Part shown: piece by piece, positions 57,601 through 64,000 of the stretch | Layout of the letters: every line of letters starts with the position of its first letter | How positions within the stretch are numbered: the first letter of the stretch is position 1 | NCBI RefSeq assembly: GCF_014529535.1 | Contig: NW_023503376.1 | Coordinates: forward strand, 4,183,608-4,247,607 | Origin: Bradysia coprophila | Taxonomy: Eukaryota > Arthropoda > Insecta > Diptera > Sciaridae | Length of the DNA stretch: 64,000 bases | Direction: 5' to 3' | Position numbers and translations under genes: made by a program | Notes under the pieces: model-generated | What the model was told of the DNA's origin: nothing | The model's input: only the letters and a program-made list of their open reading frames with translations | Databases searched by the model: none

Positions 57601-60600
57601 CTGAAAAAAAAATATTGGCGAATGGTTTGGAAAACTAGATCAGCTAATTTCAATTAATTGGCTGTGAAATTCAATTTTGCGTAACGACGCTGACAGCGTC
57701 ACCTCTAGCGATATCACTTGTTTTAGAAGTTATCACACATATAGACTGTAGACTGCGTCCAACTTTGCTCTGAAAGAGTTTTTGCCGGGATATCAGTCGT
57801 TTTAGAAGTTAAGTCGGAAGTTGACGAAAATTAGAGGTGTGTGCCGGTTTTAAAATAGTCGGCGGCGGTGCGCCGACTGGTAAGGGATCGGCGGCGGCTA
57901 AATTATTTCAGAACGGCACATTGACTTAGTGTCAAACTTCGAAAGAACTCAGCTGATAACATTGTGATGCTGAGTTGCATAAAGTTGTTTTAGTAACACG
58001 CTAATACGTACCAATGATGAAATGGTCCATAATTGTGAACAAAAATAGTGTTGATAATCAAGGCTCCACATTTTGTCTCTTTTTATGCAAAAATTTCAAA
58101 AGTCTTTTTGTTACGCTAATTTTGCACATCTTTGATTTGAAATGTTTCAAGTATGTGCATGTTGTCAAAATTCGCAATAGTAAAGTCTACCTCTACACAG
58201 TAATCTTTGCATAAAATGCGTAATGTGCAGTGCCGCATCTAGTATACTCATACTCAGTGCTCCGGACCATTCTAACCTAGCGCACTTACGATCTATATCC
58301 ATAGGATACCAATATTAGTTGTAAGACGCCGCTCAATGAAACCATATTTTACTTTGAAGTAAAAAAGTTGGTGCAATATTACGTCTTCTTGTGAAGATGT
58401 GACACTGTTAATTTTTTAAGTTATGGACTATGTATGCAAATGATTTTATTCTGCCGCTATTTTGAGCATAAAAATGTTTATACTAATTATGCAAAAATAA
58501 AAGATATCAATAAATATCGTTTCATCTATAAATTTATTCATTACTTCATATGAAACCTTGAAATATGTTTATGAACATTGTAAGAGTAACATTTGAAGTC
58601 GTATTCCAAATTTTTATTAAAATCGTTGTAAATGTTGCACACATTACAAATGCAAATAATATGAAAACCTATATTCTATATAACTTAACGTGTAGAAACG
58701 CTTTCATAGAAGAGAACATATACATTTTTAGCCAAACGTGGCCAACGTTTTGTCGTTAAGTTTGTATCATTGAGAAGGTGTCATTGATTCCGAATTGTAA
58801 TGTAAGCTGTGTAGTGACCGCTATGTTGACTATTCCCTGAAAATTTGACGAAATTCGAAAATTTGACGAAATTTTAAAATTTAACGAAAATCGAAAATTT
58901 GAAGAAAATCGAAAATTTGACGAAAATCGAAAATTTGACGAAAATCGAAAATTTGACGAAAATCGAAAATTTGATGAAAATCGAAAATTTGATGAAAACC
59001 GAAAATTTGACGTAAATCGAAAATTTGACAAAAATTGAAAATTTGACAAAAATTGAAAATTTGACGAAATTTGAAAATTTGACGAAATTTGAAAATTTGA
59101 CGAAATTTGAAAATTTGACGAAATTTGAAAATTTGACGAAATTTGAAAATTTGACGAAATTTGAAAATTTAACGAAAACCGAAAATTTGACGAAAATCGA
59201 AAATTTGACGAAAATCGAAAATTTGACGAAATTTGACGCAATTCGAAAATTTGACGAAATTTGACTAAATTCGAAAATTTGACGAAAATTCAAAATTTGA
59301 CGAAATTTGACGAAATTCGAAAATTTGACGAAATTCGAAAATTTGACGAAATTTGAAAATTTGACGAAATTTGAAAATTTGACGAAATTTAACGAAAATC
59401 GAAAATTTGACGAAATTCGAAAATTTGACGAAGAAAGTAATTCTCTATCTGCCACCATTCGAAATTCGAAAATTTGACGAAATTCGAAAATTTGACGAAA
59501 TTCGAAAATTTGACGAAAATCGAAAATTTGACGAAAATCGAAAATTTGACGAAATTTGAAAATTTGACGAAATTTGAAAATTTGACGAAATTTGAAAATT
59601 TGACGAAATTTAACGAAAATCGAAAATTTGACGAAATTCGAAAATTTGACGAAGAAAGTAATTCTCTATCTGCCACCATTCAAGAAATATCTCCAAAACC
59701 CCAATTGACCCACCCATTTCCAACTTTCGACATTTTTCACATATGCCCCTCTGTTCTACTCGTAAAACTCTGAGACTTTGCCGAAGAAAGTAACTCTCTA
59801 TCTGTCACCATTCAAGAAATACCTCTAAAAACATAATTGACCCACCCATTTCCAACTTTCGACATTTTTCACATATGCCAATGTGTTCTACTCGTAAAAC
59901 TCTGAGACTTTGCCGAAGAAAGTAAATCTCTATCTCTCATAAGCCAAAAAATATTAGTCCTTTCATCCTACGCTCGAGTAGCTCAAAATTTGGTCACTCT
60001 GACCACTCTAGCTCAACCAAATCTGCACCAATTTTTCTAATTATTTTTTTGTTCGATTCGTGTGGCGAATACCTTTCATTTGATGGGTCACACGCCCCTG
60101 CAGGTTTCAATAGAGCTGAGCTACAGCTGAAAACGCGTTCCCGACCCTCGAAAACCACACTCAGAAACCACTTCGAGACCAATAAAACAAAATTCTGGTT
60201 TTTCCTGGGGTAGTGGCGTAGCACATTTTCATTTTTATGCCCACCCTGAGGTTCATGCAAAATTTCATGGAGATTGGCTGACTAGTTTCCGAGATCGACC
60301 GTCGATAGATAGACAGATAGACAGATAGACAGATAGGCAGATAGACAGATAGACAGATAGACAGATAGAAACATACAGAGTAAGTTGAAAGATTTTGATT
60401 GTTTGGAAAACGTTAATTTGGTGCATTTTCTATCAAAATGACCAACTTCAAAACGATGTATCTCCGGCAATTTTAAAGTTACATAGTCGAGTGATAGCTC
60501 GTTTTGCTCGTATTTGAAGCGCGAATAAGATAGAATAGGATTTGTGGTGATACAGGCCAAAGGAAAGAAACTTAAATTCTCGCCTATATATAGTTGCCGC

Positions 60601-61406
60601 GTCTCAAAAAATTTTCTTCGTTCTTTTTTTGGAAGTTAGACTGCGTCAAGTCCTCCGCTATCGCTCCGGACATGATTAATTCGATACTTCACCGACTAAC
60701 CCGATAATAATACTGGTCATATGCTTGCCGTCTGTAACAAGTTATTCTTGCTTACCACATTTAAACATCGAATCCTGTGCCGAATCTGCTTAACAATGCA
60801 CATGAACATAATTGCGACCATTGATGTCATCGCATGCGGTAGGAAAAAGGTCATCCAAACCGTAAAATTCGGAAAAACGTTGGATGATATTAACAGCCAA
60901 AAGCTTCCACCCAAATAAAAGCCGTAAATCAGGACAAACGTTAGAACAGATACGCCAATGAATATCAACGTACTTTTGTAGTCAATTTCCATGCCCAGAT
61001 CCTTCAATTTTCCATCGATTTTCGCCAACATATTGTACACGGCAATCAACTTGAAACGACGAATGATGCACGACAAGAACGTCACGGTCAGAGTCATAAA
61101 AGCCGTACACAGTGTTAATGTGTTGCCAATGTTAGCAATGTCCGATTGGAAGAAATATCCCGTCAAACTGTTGTGTCGAATCAGTGTGATAATGTAACAA
61201 ACGGCAAAGACCAGGCCATACATTCCGGTGATTATAAATCCGAACACGGTCACTTCAAGGCGTCGCTTACCTTCCCGGCCAGTCAGATTCAATGGCAATA
61301 TGCCAACCAAAAAGCTCATCAGAAACAATGGTCGTTGGGCGACAAATACATCCGTTGGATTGGTGAAATCATGGACCGTTCGGAGGAACTTTTTGAGTTT
61401 TTCCAT
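54605..61406 (-). CDS. Gustatory receptor, Gr28-clade (Gr28a-like), complete, 430 aa
   Basis: The exons are 61406-60756, 55444-55258, 55188-54971, 54899-54741 and 54682-54605. All phases agree and give 430 codons. The N-terminal exon starts MEKLKKFLRTVHDF, has NPTDVFVAQRPL and GILPLNL, and ends RIRCLNV at the phase-0 donor GTG|GTAAGC, the same point as in the four Gr28b-like first exons. The C-terminal exons have ILMNLCQSY, YFGIQMLTIV, KVKFTAFGLFPLDRTLIFT and the TTYLIILVQF signature. Intron 1 (5.3 kb) is full of repeats; the other introns are 58-71 nt. It is a seven-transmembrane chemosensory channel by family. Compared with the neighbouring Gr28b-like tail, its second exon is split by an extra 69-nt intron. 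The donor after LIFT is GTTCGG, weaker than usual. A fragmentary assembly could in principle have joined two genes, but the phase and length agree. Confidence 0.85.
55445..56225 (-). other. Gr28a-like intron 1, 3' part
   Basis: No exon. A short GT microsatellite lies near 56153-56173, and GGGCGTGACGCAAGTCCACTA near 55738 is distantly related to the dispersed repeat at 27.2 kb. Confidence 0.4.
56226..56640. repeat. About 109-bp minisatellite, four units
   Basis: The unit contains GATTTGGGTTATTTTCG, GTTCCAAGGTTGGTTCCTAA and CTTCCTAACTTCCAT. The first three units are about 106-110 bp; the fourth lacks its middle. It is located in the Gr28a-like intron. Confidence 0.8.
56708..57130. mobile_element. 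423-bp near-perfect palindrome
   Basis: The left arm TCCGCCAAAAAACCCTAAAG mirrors the right arm CTTTAGGGTTTTTTGGCGGA. Matching is almost complete over about 180 bp, with a short unmatched loop near 56890-56950. Shared words (GTGACGCA, GTGGCAGAT) link it to 57239-57791 and to 28605-28760. Confidence 0.8.
57239..57791. mobile_element. 553-bp near-perfect palindrome
   Basis: ATCCCGGCAAAAACTCTTTC at the left and GAAAGAGTTTTTGCCGGGAT at the right, with nearly complete mirroring over about 260 bp. It is of the same general family as the preceding palindrome. Non-coding. Confidence 0.8.
57792..58844. other. Gr28a-like intron 1, middle part, nothing recognised
   Basis: AT-rich. It contains a small GC-richer patch near 57855-57905 (GGCGGCGGTGCGCCGACTGG). 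No exon is supported. Confidence 0.35.
58845..59670. repeat. 18-bp minisatellite, array 4 (longest)
   Basis: More than 40 units of TTTGACGAAAATCGAAAA or the TTTGACGAAATTCGAAAA variant. A roughly 215-bp higher-order block ending GAAGAAAGTAATTCTCTATC is present twice (about 59240-59455 and 59460-59675). Both strands stay open over hundreds of bases because of the composition; the predicted Phe/Val/Lys or Lys/Ile/Glu repeats are not genes. Confidence 0.85.
59690..60680 (-). repeat. About 1-kb dispersed repeat, inverted copy 2
   Basis: Reverse complement of 27246-28229, closely similar throughout: TCCTCCGCTATCGCTCCGG end, GACA/GATA run at 60303-60370 (longer than in copy 1) and two GAAGAAAGTAA segments. 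It lies just inside the first intron of the Gr28a-like gene, 76 bp from the N-terminal exon donor. Confidence 0.8.
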
Positions 61407-63056
61407 TTTTCGTCTTTTTTCACTTTCTTTCGGAGCGATTAATTGATTTTCACAGTATTTATCAAGAGACCCGAGCTTTTCAGATCATTTTGTCAACAGA
61501 CGGAAGCCGAATGATATCTGAATATATTTTCCGCGTAAACGAATGCGTTTACTGGTAACAGGTACACAGGTAAAATGTTCCGAATCGCTAGATTTTCACC
61601 AATTAATTTGACTGATAAGGGAAAATGATAAATTCGTTTTTCCGCTGATATTTTTTCGGTTTATTACAGTCGAAGATTTACGCAGAACAACAAAAAATTA
61701 TAATTAAGTTGTCAGACCGTATTTGCCACGGTAATTATTAATTAATTGAGGAATGATAAATGGTTCGGAGATTTAGTATGACTACGAAGTGCGGCATGGT
61801 ATGTTAAAACGGTGTAATTTATCATATTAGTGATGCTTTTGTTTGTCAGTGTTTTGTGCATGCACAAAATTGTGGCTTTCAGAGTTAATTGCTTGCACAA
61901 TAGCAACAATCAAATTTTGATCAAATTAATATCCAAAAAATTGCAATGCCAAACTTTACATATAAAATGTTCACGGCCTTACACGAATTGTGGTTTTCCT
62001 TTTTTTTATCAACTTTTTCTTTCATTCGACACACCAGTAGCAAAAAGATACGAAACCTGGTAATTATTATTTTTTGGCAGACTTGGCATTCATCCATAAT
62101 GGTTTTTCGTGATGTTCAATTAAGTAAAGCTGTTTTTGAATACTTTCCATGGTCAAGTGCATCCATTCGACCAGTTTTTTTTTTGGTCTTATTTCTTGAT
62201 GTGATTTTGATCAACCAAAGAACCAATACCGTAATTAAATTCAATAATCGAATTAGACGAAATGGTGTGCTACTTTTGTGGCTTCTTTCTCTTGTGCTAC
62301 AGCATTCTCGTTCGATTTTAATTTCGAAGGCAGTCGTTGTTCTGCTATTGTGTTGGGGTTGTTATGCCAGTCCTGAGCACTCAATTTATTATTAGAAAAA
62401 AAAAACTCAGTTCACTACATCCTAGTTGTACTCATGTAAAATAAAGATTGGGAAGATTTATTTCGGATATGTTAAAGGCCAAACCAATGCAATGATCTTA
62501 CTATTTTTGGGAAACATTTTCCCAATTTTTTCCATATTTTCCCAAAAATATTTCACGGTGGAGTTGAACAAAACTTAAATAGAGTCGCGATACCACCTCT
62601 GATTTTTTTTCATGTTATTATTGAGGGACTCGAATACTATGAGTATCCATATTCAGTTCGCGGATCCATCCAGCCCTCTTGGAGAACCAGCACTCATGGC
62701 CGTGCGGGACCGAAGAGTCAATTTGAATACAGATTGTTATCGCAACGGATGGAGGGACTAATTCTAAGCTAATTCGTGTTGAAATGGCTTCCCTCGACAA
62801 CTTAACCACATAGCTACAGCCAGCTTAAGTCGAAAATTCGACATCTTTGAATGGTGATATGTCCAAGACGAAGAAAGTTTGAAACTCTTTGAATGGTGAT
62901 ATTGGTAGAGGATTCCATGCTCTATTAAACGCCGAGAATGGATTTTACAAAATTTGTCTGAATTGTACAATATTTGAAAAATTTTATTTTCACCATACTC
63001 GATACTTGGCTTCATCTGTAATACACAGGTTGACCCTGTCTGCAACAAAACAATAT
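61407..63056. other. Upstream region of the Gr28a-like gene
   Basis: AT-rich, presumed promoter side of the receptor gene. A 149-codon frame at 61946-62395 (+) has no recognisable family. No further gene is seen. Confidence 0.4.
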
Positions 63057-63443
63057 TGCCTGATCAGCCTGCAGTCTAAGCTTTACAACGATACTACACT
63101 TGCCATACCAGCCGCACAACAAGTATCTGTTACGACATTTTGTTTGTACCAAGGTTTTCAATTTATCATCTATCTTCAAGTGCCCGTTCGTTTCGGATGA
63201 ATGGAATTGTTCTACATTCTTCACTAATAAGTGGTTTAAGTTATTTGAAGCATTTTTTACGATAATTACGTGCATCTGGAGTCGCTTAAAGCTCCGTTCC
63301 GAAAGGAACGGGCACTCGAAGATAGATGATAAATTGAAAACCTTGCTACAAACAAAATGTCGTAACAGATACTTGTTGTGAGGCTGGTATGGCATGGCAA
63401 GTGTGGTATCGTTGTAAAGCTTAAACTACAGACTGATCAGGCA
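63057..63443. mobile_element. 387-bp palindromic element
   Basis: TGCCTGATCAG at the left and CTGATCAGGCA at the right. The arms match over about 150 bp (AACAAGTATCTGTTACGACA and its mirror; CGTTCGTTTCGG and its mirror region). Non-coding. Confidence 0.75.
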
Positions 63444-64000
63444 CTTAGAGTAATTATACCTAGAGAGGAAATTCGCACTACGAAAAGCGGTCCCGACATC
63501 AATGTGTATAAGATACATTTACGTAATGATTTACGTAGAGCTTCTACCAATACACTTACCAATACATTTGAGATTTCTGTCAAAATATTTATTGACGTTG
63601 TTCATCTAAACAGTCTTATGCGTTGAAAGTTATTTATTTTTAAATTTCACCAGTGAAACTAACAAAAAATAAATAAAATTGTGATGGTCCATTCCTGTTC
63701 TATTAAAGGGTGTATGTCCCGTACTGCGAAGCAGAAAACATAGTTTTTTTTAGTAATTGATGTGCACATAATCTCATTCTTGCATGTTGTCTCCCCAGCT
63801 TTTTTTGACATAGTTTTCCGTCTGATCAAACCGATTGCAAGAAATGGAAAGAAATAATTCTTCAATTAAACAATCAGCAATGTTATGTGTACAAACGCAC
63901 CAGAGTATGCGAAAACCACTTCATCGAAAGTGTTGTAACTCCTTAGAATTGTAACGTATATTGGAGCTACGCTGTGTGTTTAATTTAAGAAGTTTTTTTT
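63444..64000. other. Window end, nothing recognised
   Basis: AT-rich sequence with no supported gene or repeat. Confidence 0.35.

Noticed and set aside
58756..59458. Open frames of 161 and 194 codons with Ser-Asn-Phe or Val-Lys-Phe repeats
   Set aside because: They are products of the 18-bp minisatellite, open in several frames on both strands; no start context, splice structure or known family.
61946..62395. 149-codon frame upstream of the Gr28a-like gene
   Set aside because: Hydrophobic by composition but lacks any family motif; single frame without splice signals.

Overview
The window looks like nuclear DNA of an insect, most likely a lower dipteran such as a fungus gnat. This is inferred from recognisable fly-type genes (PNUTS, muscle tropomyosin, Gr28-clade gustatory receptors, a GH18 chitinase), very short introns (about 60-75 nt in several genes), high AT content and a heavy load of small inverted-repeat transposons. 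No species can be named from the sequence alone.

Layout: 1-8.6 kb holds a foldback element, a two-exon Nudix hydrolase gene (- strand) and a series of MITE-type elements. From 8.7 to 19.6 kb lies a complete PNUTS gene (+ strand, four coding exons, 1076 codons) whose first coding exon is only the ATG and whose last intron (5.9 kb) is packed with MITEs. From 20 to 24.4 kb is repeat DNA: an 87-bp minisatellite, a 1.1-kb foldback element and dispersed repeats. A GH18 chitinase-like gene (25.1-26.7 kb, - strand) carries an in-frame stop, a frameshift and a changed catalytic motif, so it is called a pseudogene. A compact, intact four-exon muscle-type tropomyosin (284 codons) lies at 29.4-30.5 kb (- strand).

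The most interesting region is 35.6-61.4 kb (- strand), a Gr28-type taste-receptor cluster. Four N-terminal exons (start near 44.0, 42.6, 39.9 and 37.4 kb) all end in the same phase at the same place in the protein. Downstream of them is a single set of three C-terminal exons (36.4-35.6 kb). This is the architecture of Drosophila Gr28b: alternative first exons spliced to a shared tail. Upstream is a second receptor gene with its own N-terminal exon (61.4 kb) and its own C-terminal exons (55.4-54.6 kb), comparable to the neighbouring Gr28a. The predicted receptors are all about 425-460 residues.

Between the genes the DNA is dominated by palindromic elements. Several have clear 8-bp target-site duplications (hAT-like). 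There are long foldbacks with arms of 190-600 bp, an 18-bp minisatellite that recurs at four places including a Gr intron, a pair of about 1-kb repeats in inverted orientation 32 kb apart, and a field of roughly 35 short hairpin motifs at 52.4-53.7 kb. No tRNA, rRNA or CRISPR array was recognised.
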